Below are positions 15,976 through 21,928 of a DNA stretch of 27,201 nucleotides, one piece after another. Position numbers and translations under genes: made by a program. The DNA comes from a virus. The first letter of the stretch is position 1; every line of letters begins with the position of its first letter. The notes beneath the pieces were generated by a model that saw only the letters and a list, made by a program, of their open reading frames with translations, did not search any database and had not been told where the DNA came from. Where the stretch lies: the IMG/VR virus record IMGVR_UViG_3300020731_000071, positions 1 through 27,201 of that record, one strand, 5' to 3'.

Positions 15976-15999
15976 AAAAGCCCATAGTTTCAAGGGCTT
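15976..15999 (-). terminator. Weak terminator-like hairpin between the terminase genes
   Basis: AAGCCC (15978-15983) pairs with GGGCTT (15994-15999) with a ten-base loop, and TTTTC follows on the minus strand. It could stop transcripts arriving from the small terminase side before the promoters at 15760-15899. Confidence 0.4.
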
Positions 16000-16019
16000 A
16001 GCGGCCAATGGTACCTAGT

Positions 16020-16215
16020 CCATCGCGTCGCGACGCGTCGCGCAACGCGCCGGGCACGGCATGGGAGGCAAGGCGCAATGCCCTAGGCGCGCACCGCGCA
16101 TGGCGCGGTGCAACGCGCCACGCAACGCCACGCGCGTTGCACAATGCCGCGTCGCGTCGCGGTGCGCGCCGGGCGGGGCGTGGCGTTAGGGCGCGTCGCG
16201 CGTCGCGCCGGGCAA
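16020..16215. repeat. GC-rich palindrome and octamer cluster downstream of the small terminase
   Basis: The octamer GCGTCGCG occurs six times (16025, 16035, 16149, 16154, 16193, 16200). A perfect 14-bp palindrome lies at 16029-16042, a 9-bp-arm inverted repeat with a three-base loop at 16091-16111, and a GCAACGCG/CGCGTTGC pair around 16110-16138. The cluster extends into the last codons of the small terminase gene. Confidence 0.7.
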
Positions 16216-16725
16216 TGCCTTAGGTGGCGCATCGATCAACGCGCCGGGCGCGCTATCCCGCTTGGCCGCGCGCACCAGCGCCACAAGCTCTGTAACGGCG
16301 GCGCTGTTGTCGATGGCAATCGCCCCGCCGTCTTTGCCGGTCAGCTCCACGCGGTTGCTATCGGCGTACTTGGGCGACAGCTTGGCGAGCAGGCGCATAC
16401 GCGTATCGGTGCGCAGCTTAAGACTTGCAACGTGGGCGCTATCGTAGCGGGCGTTCCCCGCCGTATCGACAATCCGGGCAATGGGCGTATCGGCGATGGC
16501 GATGCATTCCTCTGCCATTGCGTCGTGGCCTAGCTCTATCGCACGCGCGTGCGCTTGCGCCAGTGCGGGGGTTGCCTCGAGCCAATCGGACCAAGTGCGC
16601 GGCTCAATCCCGTTTTGACGGCAAGCGGCGCTTATGGTTTCGCCCCGTGCAATCCGTTCGATGATATTCGCCTCTATGGCAGGCGTGCGCTTAGAGCGTG
16701 GGTTTCGTGCTGGTGGGGTATTCAT
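16186..16725 (-). CDS. terS: Terminase small subunit
   Basis: The 179-residue protein recognises phage DNA for packaging. The N-terminus has a helix-turn-helix-type segment (IIERIARGETISAACRQNGIEPRTWSDWLE), followed by a helical oligomerisation region and the conserved block LKLRTDTRMRLLAKLSPKYAD, then VELTGKDGG. These are features of the Sf6-type small terminase family. Most family members are 140-180 residues. The C-terminal tail is Ala/Pro-rich and its codons run into the GC-rich repeats downstream. The ATG lies at the foot of a 12-bp perfect hairpin whose loop carries AAAGGA, so translation may be controlled by RNA folding. The large terminase lies 480 bases away rather than adjacent. Confidence 0.85.
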   Translation of the reverse strand: MNTPPARNPRSKRTPAIEANIIERIARGETISAACRQNGIEPRTWSDWLEATPALAQAHARAIELGHDAMAEECIAIADTPIARIVDTAGNARYDSAHVASLKLRTDTRMRLLAKLSPKYADSNRVELTGKDGGAIAIDNSAAVTELVALVRAAKRDSAPGALIDAPPKALPGATRDAP

Positions 16726-16760
16726 TGCCGGGCATTCCTTTCGCTGTCATGCCCGGCAAT
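16724..16760 (-). promoter_or_regulatory. Perfect 12-bp hairpin at the small terminase start
   Basis: ATTGCCGGGCAT (16724-16735) is inverted exactly at 16749-16760 with a 13-base loop. On the minus-strand mRNA the AAAGGA ribosome binding site lies in or at the edge of the loop and the start codon at the base of the stem. No U-run follows, so it is not a terminator. Confidence 0.65.
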
Positions 16761-16766
16761 TTAACC

Positions 16767-17333
16767 TCACGAGGCGAAGGTTACAACATCCCCCGCAATC
16801 CGGATCACCGGGGCGTCACGTTGCGCTAGCGTCTTGATGGCACGCATGGCCGATTGCCGTCGCGTGTCCCTCTTGCCATCGATCCTGCCCGGCAACATCG
16901 GGGCGACAATCGCGGCAATGTCCGAGGCGCGTGCGCTGTCTTGCGCCAGCGCCATTGCGCCCACCACTTCGAGCACCACTTGTTCAATCGTGCCAAAGCT
17001 AGATTGATGGCGCTGCTTGACGCTTTTGCTAACCGCAACCCGCTTGTATTGGTTAGCGTGCGCCGCACACGTCCGGCGGGAATAGGCGAAGGATCGGCGG
17101 CTCTCCCATGTGAACGGCTCTTGGCACACGGCACACGGCGCGCGCCACATGACCAGACGGCTAGGCGCTTTCCCCTCCCTTGGGACATCGCGAACGGCGA
17201 TAGCCGTGAACGTCTGACCGCAATCCGGCAATGTGTACGAAGCGCCTACGGGTGGGTCATAGTCATGAAAGCAAAGCATTGCCGCGATAGCTTGCTTGTT
17301 CGAGGGTGGGGCCGCATCATAGGTTTTGGACAT
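16767..17333 (-). CDS. Putative zinc-binding protein with possible winged helix, function unknown
   Basis: The ATG at 17333 has AAGG eight bases upstream and gives 188 residues. Residues 67-92 hold a C-x2-C ... C-x2-H pattern (CAVC, then CAAH), compatible with a treble-clef zinc site. Residues ~115-186 are helical with a final hairpin (QSAMRAIKTLAQRDAPVIRIAGDVVTF) that looks like a winged-helix DNA-binding domain. It is the first minus-strand gene next to the palindrome-rich control region and is directly upstream of the small terminase. A regulatory or packaging role would fit but is inference. I do not recognise the family. A longer frame upstream lacks a ribosome binding site. Confidence 0.6.
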   Translation of the reverse strand: MSKTYDAAPPSNKQAIAAMLCFHDYDPPVGASYTLPDCGQTFTAIAVRDVPREGKAPSRLVMWRAPCAVCQEPFTWESRRSFAYSRRTCAAHANQYKRVAVSKSVKQRHQSSFGTIEQVVLEVVGAMALAQDSARASDIAAIVAPMLPGRIDGKRDTRRQSAMRAIKTLAQRDAPVIRIAGDVVTFAS

Positions 17334-17359
17334 TCGGGCAACCTTACTTGTTCGAGGGT
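17291..17359. repeat. 17-bp direct repeat spanning the start of the 188-aa gene
   Basis: CTTGCTTGTTCGAGGGT (17291-17307) and CTTACTTGTTCGAGGGT (17343-17359) differ at one base and are 52 bp apart. One copy is in the coding region and the other is just upstream of the ribosome binding site. Confidence 0.6.
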
Positions 17360-17445
17360 CAAGAGCCGGGCAGGTTAAATGGAGCCTGTCCGGTTCGAAT
17401 TGCATACCACATTGCAACGCAACTCCATAGAAATTCCCGCATCAC

Positions 17446-17475
17446 TTACACCGCCACTTTTACACCGTTACACCG
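17446..17475. repeat. Three TTACACCG direct repeats
   Basis: TTACACCG occurs at 17446-17453, 17460-17467 and 17468-17475. Short direct repeats beside palindromes are typical of initiator- or regulator-binding iterons. Binding is not shown. Confidence 0.6.
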
Positions 17476-17479
17476 CCGT

Positions 17480-17546
17480 GCATCGTTTGCATCGTCTAGG
17501 GGTAGAATGGAACATTCTAACCCCACCTAGCCGATGCAAAAGATGC
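17480..17546. repeat. 67-bp imperfect palindrome
   Basis: The left arm runs 17480-17509 and the right arm 17513-17546. Outer segments are GCATCGTTTGCATCG against CGATGCAAAAGATGC (one mismatch). Inner segments are CTAGGGGTAGAATG against CATTCT-A-ACCCC-AC-CTAG, with small bulges. The centre is GAA. Confidence 0.75.
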
Positions 17547-17557
17547 GTATGCACCAC

Positions 17558-17589
17558 GCAGCGTTTGCACCAAAAGATGCAAACGCTGC
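17558..17589. repeat. Palindrome with 12-bp perfect arms
   Basis: GCAGCGTTTGCA (17558-17569) is inverted exactly at 17578-17589 with an eight-base spacer. CAAAAGATGC, also found in the longer palindrome, lies across the spacer and at 17589-17598. Confidence 0.75.
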
Positions 17590-17704
17590 AAAAGATGCAC
17601 GGCCCCACCGCGCAACGTCAGCAACGCGAAAACAGAACAAAGCAGAACGAAACCGGAACAATTCGTGAAGATTATTTTTTATGGGCCAGAGTGCCGTTTT
17701 CCGC

Positions 17705-17746
17705 AAAAACGTCTGTATGGGGCTTAAATCGCAATTTACGGCATAT
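17705..17746 (+). repeat. Conserved 34-42 bp non-coding element, copy 1
   Basis: It matches 21373-21414 at 36 of 42 positions with an exact 14-base core GGCTTAAATCGCAA. It lies 144 bases before the first plus-strand gene. It could be a phage-specific promoter, a protein-binding site, or a recombination site. Confidence 0.7.
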
Positions 17747-17889
17747 AGGGAAAACCCGGACATCGGCCACGCCGGGCACGGCGTACGTATGGTTGCTTAT
17801 GTTTGCAGTTTTTTGCAGATAGAGCTTGATCGCATGGCGCGGGGCGTTATCCCGGCATGACATCAACACACAAACAAGGACAGACAGAC

Positions 17890-18006
17890 ATGAACGCCGT
17901 GCTTAATTTCATCGATAAAATCGTTTTTGACCGGCCCGACTTGGGCGTTTGCATGATTTTTGGCGGGTTGTGGGTTGTCAGTGCAGCTCTTTCATTCGTG
18001 AATTGA
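17890..18006 (+). CDS. Small membrane peptide (38 aa)
   Basis: An AAGGA nine bases before the ATG opens a 38-residue frame. Residues 1-17 are polar (MNAVLNFIDKIVFDRPD) and residues ~18-37 are a single hydrophobic helix (LGVCMIFGGLWVVSAALSFV). It is therefore probably an inner-membrane peptide with its N-terminus on one side and almost no tail. Function is unknown. It is the first gene of the operon that contains the Cys-rich protein and the peptidase. Confidence 0.6.
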   Translation: MNAVLNFIDKIVFDRPDLGVCMIFGGLWVVSAALSFVN

Positions 18007-18021
18007 TAGGGGGGAAGTACA

Positions 18022-18135
18022 TTGCGTTACGTTATCGGAATCGCTCTAATCGTCGCGTATGTCGCGTTGTGCCAGTGTTCAATCGCTGACCAGTGCAAGG
18101 GTGCCAGCGTTCATTGCCAAGAGGAATCGCTCTAA
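18022..18135 (+). CDS. Small secreted or membrane peptide (37 aa), TTG start
   Basis: A TTG start follows GGGGGGAAG. The peptide has a hydrophobic N-terminal segment (about residues 3-16, YVIGIALIVAYVAL) and a Cys-rich, polar C-terminus (Cys17, 19, 26 and 33). It resembles a signal sequence with a short exported tail, but the lipobox is not canonical (Leu just before Cys17). The stop overlaps the ATG of the 520-residue gene by one base (TAATG), so it may serve partly for translational coupling. Confidence 0.5.
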   Translation: MRYVIGIALIVAYVALCQCSIADQCKGASVHCQEESL

Positions 18136-19697
18136 TGCCGTACTATGTCACATTCCGCCGCACCGCCGCGCATGATCCTGTCATCCTTGCGGCATATGGC
18201 AGGCATGACACCTATGCGAATGCCGCCACCATGCGCGACGAGATGCAACGCGCGTTCCCCGATTGCAGTTATTACGTGCGGTTTTCCACCCTAGAATATC
18301 CTGAAGGCGCGGCTTGCAACGCGATGTTAGTATTCGGGCCAAGCCCGCTAGGGGCCGAAAGCGTACCAGTCGCACCAGCGCGCCCGGATCACCCCCTTGA
18401 TGCGCCTATCAATGGGGCGTTTATGGCGCTTCCGGTTGATTGGCCGCGCCGGGAACGCCGACGCTTTGCGACGGGCGACTATACCCCCGTTCCTTGGCAA
18501 TTCGAACCGTGGGCGGATTCCCACCCCCTCTTATTCGCCCATATGAGCCTGAAAAGCCCCGGCATGGTTTCATTCACTGAAACCCCGGCCAAGGGCGAGG
18601 CAGACGTGCAAGCTAAGGGCATGACACCGGGCCGGTTCCTTAACAAGTATTATGCCGATTACCTTACCGCGCAAGAGATGGAACGGTGGGCTACCGAGTG
18701 CGCCAAGCTGGCGGGCTTGCTAACGCTGCAAGTGACCAGTGACGCCGACGAGATTGAGCGGGTTTATGTCAAGGGGCCACGCTCGTGCATGTCTCATGCC
18801 GCCTCGTGCTTCGCGGGCTACTGTCACCCGGCGCGCGTGTACGCTGGGCCAGACTTGGCCGTTGCGTTCCTTGGCGACTTGGAAGCGGGCGAAATTACCG
18901 CGCGTTGCGTGGTCTGGCCCGAAAAGATGCGCTACGGGCGCATTTATGCGGGTGATGTCCGGCGCATGGAAACGGCGCTACAGGGCGCGGGGTATTCCGA
19001 AGGATCACTAGAGGGGGCGCGCGTTCAATACCTTGAAAGCAACGGCACGATAGTCATGCCGTACGTTGACAACATCGACGCGGCCGAAATTGACGGCGGA
19101 TATGTGGTTCTGGGAAGCGGCGATCTTTGCACGCAACAGACTAACGGCACTACCGGCGAGCGTTACTCGTGCGACTGTTGCGGGGACCATACCCAAGAAG
19201 ATGATTTAATGTGGATCGAATCACAGGATGAAACGTGGTGCGCGCAATGTATTAGCGAGCGTTTGTCGCGTTGCGATTATGACGATTGCTATTATCGCGA
19301 TGGCGATATGGTGGAGGTTTACGGTTATCGCCGATACAACACGGTTTACCGCGACAACCTCGATTCTATCGACGCGGTCTATGTCGAATCGCGCGGCGAA
19401 TATTGGAAGTCAGACGAAGTGTTCTGTTGCGAGGATTGCAGCGAATATTTCCATGTTGATGACCTAGTGGCTGTCGATGACGGTGACGATTGCAGCAATT
19501 GCGCCTCTTGCGCCGAAACACGGCAAGCGGCCCTTGATGAACGCCTGAAAGCGGAAGCGGAAGCGGAAGCGGAAGCGGAAGCGGAAGCGGAAGCGGAAGC
19601 GGAAACGGAAACGGCGCGCGCGCCCGATTTTACCTTGCGCGTTGCTGCTACCTTTACCGTTGCGCCCCCGCATACCCCCTTCGTGATTTACGCTTAA
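18135..19697 (+). CDS. Cys-rich phage protein with multiple zinc-binding-type motifs and an (AE)9 tract
   Basis: The 520-residue protein starts at the ATG coupled to the upstream stop; an upstream in-frame ATG lies inside the preceding gene and lacks a binding site. Residues ~1-200 have no known pattern. Residues ~215-315 hold a Cys/His cluster (CMSHAASCFAGYCH) and a conserved-looking block (EITARCVVWPEK, MPYVDNID) resembling a hypothetical phage family. Residues 346-459 contain at least three CxxC-type pairs (CDCC, CAQC, CCEDC, CSNCASC), suggesting several treble-clef or zinc-ribbon units. Residues 473-490 are (AE)9. The protein is probably cytoplasmic and may bind nucleic acid or proteins. 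No function is known. The peptidase gene follows by 13 bases. Confidence 0.7.
   Translation: MPYYVTFRRTAAHDPVILAAYGRHDTYANAATMRDEMQRAFPDCSYYVRFSTLEYPEGAACNAMLVFGPSPLGAESVPVAPARPDHPLDAPINGAFMALPVDWPRRERRRFATGDYTPVPWQFEPWADSHPLLFAHMSLKSPGMVSFTETPAKGEADVQAKGMTPGRFLNKYYADYLTAQEMERWATECAKLAGLLTLQVTSDADEIERVYVKGPRSCMSHAASCFAGYCHPARVYAGPDLAVAFLGDLEAGEITARCVVWPEKMRYGRIYAGDVRRMETALQGAGYSEGSLEGARVQYLESNGTIVMPYVDNIDAAEIDGGYVVLGSGDLCTQQTNGTTGERYSCDCCGDHTQEDDLMWIESQDETWCAQCISERLSRCDYDDCYYRDGDMVEVYGYRRYNTVYRDNLDSIDAVYVESRGEYWKSDEVFCCEDCSEYFHVDDLVAVDDGDDCSNCASCAETRQAALDERLKAEAEAEAEAEAEAEAEAETETARAPDFTLRVAATFTVAPPHTPFVIYA
19551..19610 (+). repeat. Hexanucleotide tandem repeat in the Cys-rich gene
   Basis: Nine perfect GCGGAA units (19551-19604) are followed by ACGGAA. 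They encode (Ala-Glu)9 then Thr-Glu. Because the unit is six bases, copy-number changes alter length without shifting the frame. Confidence 0.95.
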
Positions 19698-19710
19698 GGA
19701 TCACCCCGTC

Positions 19711-20739
19711 ATGACAAAAGCCCATACAAGCCCCGTGCAAGCCACCTACAGCGCACCAGCACGCTTTGCGGCCCCCGAACCCCTACTTGCCGATATTCTC
19801 TCTTGGGGGCGTCCCCATGACAGCGAGACGGAACATCGGTTCCTTAAGGAATATCTGGATAAGGTGCCCGGCATGGAATCCGACGGTTTCGGCAATCGCC
19901 ATGTGACCATAGGCGCAAGCCCGGTCCTGTATTCCTGCCACGTTGATACGGTGGGACGCTATGAAGGGCACCAGCCCCTAGCCTATGACGCTGTTACCGG
20001 CATGCTAGGGCTGGAAAGCGGCAAGCCGGGGCAATGCCTAGGGGCAGATGATGGCGCGGGCGTTTGGATCATGCTTTGCATGATCGCGGCCAATCGTCCC
20101 GGCCTATACGTGTTTCATCGGGGGGAGGAAGTCGGGTGCCTCGGATCGAAATGGATTGCCAAGAGTAACCCGGCCCTATTGCGCGACATAACGGCGGCGA
20201 TTGCTTTTGATCGCGCGGGCTTTTCGGACGTTATAACGCATCAAGCGTACGGCATGACGGCAAGCGATACGTTCGCGAATTCCTTGGCGGGTTGCCTAAA
20301 CGCAATAAATCCCCGGTTCACTTACAAGCCCGACGATACGGGCGTTTATACAGATACGAACGAATATGCCGATTTAGTGCCCGAATGTACGAATTTGTCT
20401 GTAGGCTACTTTGGCCAGCATGGGCCGCGCGAAACGCTAAACGTGCCCCATGTAACGGCGTTGCGCGATGCAATGCTAGTGCTGGATTGGCGCGAATTGA
20501 CCATAGACCGAAAGCCGGGGGATGCTGGCGATTACGGGTACTTTATGGGGCCATATGGTCAAACCATGGACGATTGGCGCGATGGATACGCGCGCAAGCC
20601 CCTAGGCGCGCCCGATGATAGGGAATTTGACACTATGCTAACGCTCGTGCGGGAAAACCCGGAAATAGCGGCGCACCTACTGCTAGAGGCGGGTTTCGAA
20701 TGTGACGATATTCTTGACGCGGCTTTTGACCTAAACTGA
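19711..20739 (+). CDS. Di-zinc metallopeptidase of M20/M28 type
   Basis: The 342-residue protein has all five metal-ligand motifs of the M20/M28/M42 exopeptidase fold in order: CHVDT (His77, catalytic Asp79), GADDGAG (bridging Asp113/114), RGEEVG (catalytic Glu139, ligand Glu140), FDRAG (Asp167) and GQHGPRE (His237). This supports an active co-catalytic enzyme that cleaves N- or C-terminal residues or acyl groups; the substrate cannot be read from sequence. There is no signal peptide, so it should act in the cytoplasm. The C-terminal ~80 residues are phage-specific. AAGGA lies eight bases before the ATG. It is the last gene of the operon and is followed by a strong terminator. Confidence 0.8.
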   Translation: MTKAHTSPVQATYSAPARFAAPEPLLADILSWGRPHDSETEHRFLKEYLDKVPGMESDGFGNRHVTIGASPVLYSCHVDTVGRYEGHQPLAYDAVTGMLGLESGKPGQCLGADDGAGVWIMLCMIAANRPGLYVFHRGEEVGCLGSKWIAKSNPALLRDITAAIAFDRAGFSDVITHQAYGMTASDTFANSLAGCLNAINPRFTYKPDDTGVYTDTNEYADLVPECTNLSVGYFGQHGPRETLNVPHVTALRDAMLVLDWRELTIDRKPGDAGDYGYFMGPYGQTMDDWRDGYARKPLGAPDDREFDTMLTLVRENPEIAAHLLLEAGFECDDILDAAFDLN

Positions 20740-20760
20740 CACCGCACAGACGGCGCGACT

Positions 20761-20788
20761 AGCGGGGCTTTAACCGGCCCCGCTTTTC
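20761..20788 (+). terminator. Strong Rho-independent terminator after the peptidase
   Basis: AGCGGGGC (20761-20768) is perfectly inverted at 20777-20784 (GCCCCGCT) with an eight-base loop, and the stem's last U is followed by further Us (CGCTTTTCG). It closes the 17890-20739 operon. Confidence 0.85.
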
Positions 20789-20926
20789 GCGTTTATCGCG
20801 CCCTAGCGGCAAGCCTAGGCCATTGCGCCTACGCTTTCCCCTATGACGCTTTGCCGTAGGATCGCACCATGAGGGGCTCCGCCATGCCTGCCCATAAACC
20901 GCCCTAGGGGGCCGCCATAGGCGCGC

Positions 20927-21260
20927 CTGTGCGCCCTGCGTCTGTGCGTCTGTGCGCCCTGCGTCTGTGCGCCCTGCGTCTGTGCGCCGTGCGTCTGTGC
21001 GTCTGTGCGCCCTGCGTCTGTGCGCCCTGCGTCTGTGCGCCGTGCGTCTGTGCGCCGTGCGTCTGTGCGCCCTGCGTCTGTGCGCCCTGCGTCTGTGCGC
21101 CGTGCGTCTGTGCGCCGTGCGTCTGTGCGCCTAGCGCCGTGCGTCTGTGCGTCTGTGCGTCTGTGCGTCTGTGCGTCTGTGCGTCTGTGCGTCTGTGCGC
21201 CGTGCGTCTGTGCGCCGTGCGTCTGTGCGCCGTGCGTCTGTGCGCCGTGCGTCTGTGCGT
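20927..21260. repeat. Nested 15-bp / 8-bp satellite array
   Basis: By hand the array parses fully into 16 copies of CTGTGCGCC[C/G]TGCGT (15 bp), nine copies of CTGTGCGT (8 bp) and one 22-bp variant, for exactly 334 bp. Six 8-bp units run together at about 21143-21190. The C and G versions of the 15-mer alternate in the order CC GG CC GG in the middle, a 60-bp higher-order repeat. There are no unique spacers. Confidence 0.95.
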
Positions 21261-21295
21261 CTGGTGCCCGACGCGATTGCAAAGCCGTTCATGCG

Positions 21296-21329
21296 ATATT
21301 TCGCAATTTCCATTTTAAGCCCCGTACAG
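21296..21329 (-). repeat. Conserved non-coding element, copy 3 (inverted)
   Basis: On the minus strand it reads CTGTACGGGGCTTAAA, matching copy 1 at 15 of 16 positions, then diverges but keeps TAT at the same distance. It faces away from copy 2, 43 bases to its right. Confidence 0.6.
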
Positions 21330-21372
21330 GCGCAAGAGGCGCGCGGGGCACTACAGATACCCCTAATGGTAG

Positions 21373-21414
21373 AAAAACGCTTGTATGAGGCTTAAATCGC
21401 AAATTTCGGCGTAT
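21373..21414 (+). repeat. Conserved non-coding element, copy 2
   Basis: It matches copy 1 (17705-17746) at 36 of 42 positions, in the same orientation. Together they bracket the operon 17890-20739. Confidence 0.7.
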
Positions 21415-21467
21415 TCATGGCCAAAGATTGCCAGCGACGCGCAACGCGCCACCCGGCGCGTATGATA

Positions 21468-21574
21468 GGCGCGCGGGTATCAACGCGACGCGCGCCCGGC
21501 GGTGCGGGCGTGGGCGCGGGCATGGGCGCGCGGGTTTCAACGCGACGCGCGCCCGGCGGTGCGGGCATGGGCGC
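21468..21574. repeat. 50-bp direct repeat, period 57
   Basis: 21468-21517 and 21525-21574 match at 48 of 50 positions. The unit includes CAACGCGACGCGCGCCCGGC. It resembles the GC-rich motifs between the terminase genes, sharing GCAACGCGCC nearby (21441). Confidence 0.85.
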
Positions 21575-21928
21575 ATACAGGCGCGGGTATCCTATCTGTG
21601 CCCGCGCGGCGGCGCACGGGCACGCACGCATGGGCGCACGGGCGCGCACGCATGGGCGCACGGGCGCGCGCGCGCACGGCCACGTACGGGCGCATACGCG
21701 CGGGCGCGCCCCCGCGCGCCAATATAAAAGGCCAATCTCGGAACCCGAAAAATCCTTTTTGGGAAAATCGGAACGGTTTTGAAAATTCCGTTAGGGGGCC
21801 TCCAACTTTTTATCCGGGGGGACGATTTTTTCGGTTGCAAGGCCCCGGCATAGTCACTATTGCTCATTAGGCAGGCAGAACCTGCACACCATTGTTGGTT
21901 TGGTATACGCAAGAGAAGGGCGAGTTTT

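Larger units (their letters stand above)
15724..16185. other. Non-coding gap between terminase genes
   Basis: No convincing gene is present in these 462 bases. The left part (15750-15920) is a mix of G-runs and AT-rich tracts holding two sigma70-like promoters and two inverted repeats. The middle has a small terminator-like hairpin. The right part (16020-16210) is a very GC-rich cluster of palindromes and repeated octamers. Confidence 0.8.
17334..17889. other. Divergent control region, candidate origin
   Basis: There is no convincing gene in these 556 bases. The region holds three TTACACCG octamers, a long imperfect palindrome (17480-17546), a 12-bp-arm palindrome (17558-17589), CAAAAGATGC repeats, an AT-rich tract (about 17625-17700) and a copy of the conserved 34-42 bp element. 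The minus-strand and plus-strand modules diverge from it. Confidence 0.7.
20740..21928. other. Long non-coding region with satellite DNA and repeats
   Basis: These 1.19 kb have no convincing gene; open frames on both strands come from stop-free repeats. In order it holds a terminator, a 334-bp satellite array (20927-21260), an inverted copy (21296-21329) and a direct copy (21373-21414) of the conserved element, a 50-bp duplicated GC-rich unit (21468-21574), further GC-rich repeats to 21715, then AT-richer DNA with a small inverted repeat near 21769-21795 leading to the next operon. Confidence 0.8.

Noticed and set aside
17385-17410. tRNA-like T-arm (GGTTCGAATT)
   Set aside because: The flanking bases do not pair into a T-stem and no acceptor, D or anticodon arm can be built around it.
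17379-17869. Several open frames in the divergent region
   Set aside because: They run through palindromes and the conserved element, lack binding sites and show no protein-like composition.
20927-21260. CRISPR array
   Set aside because: The units follow each other directly with no unique spacers and are too short for CRISPR repeats.
20815-21388. Repetitive proteins encoded by the satellite array on both strands
   Set aside because: Several frames on both strands are open simply because the repeat unit has no stop codon; mixed 15-bp and 8-bp units would shift any frame, and no start with a binding site stands out.
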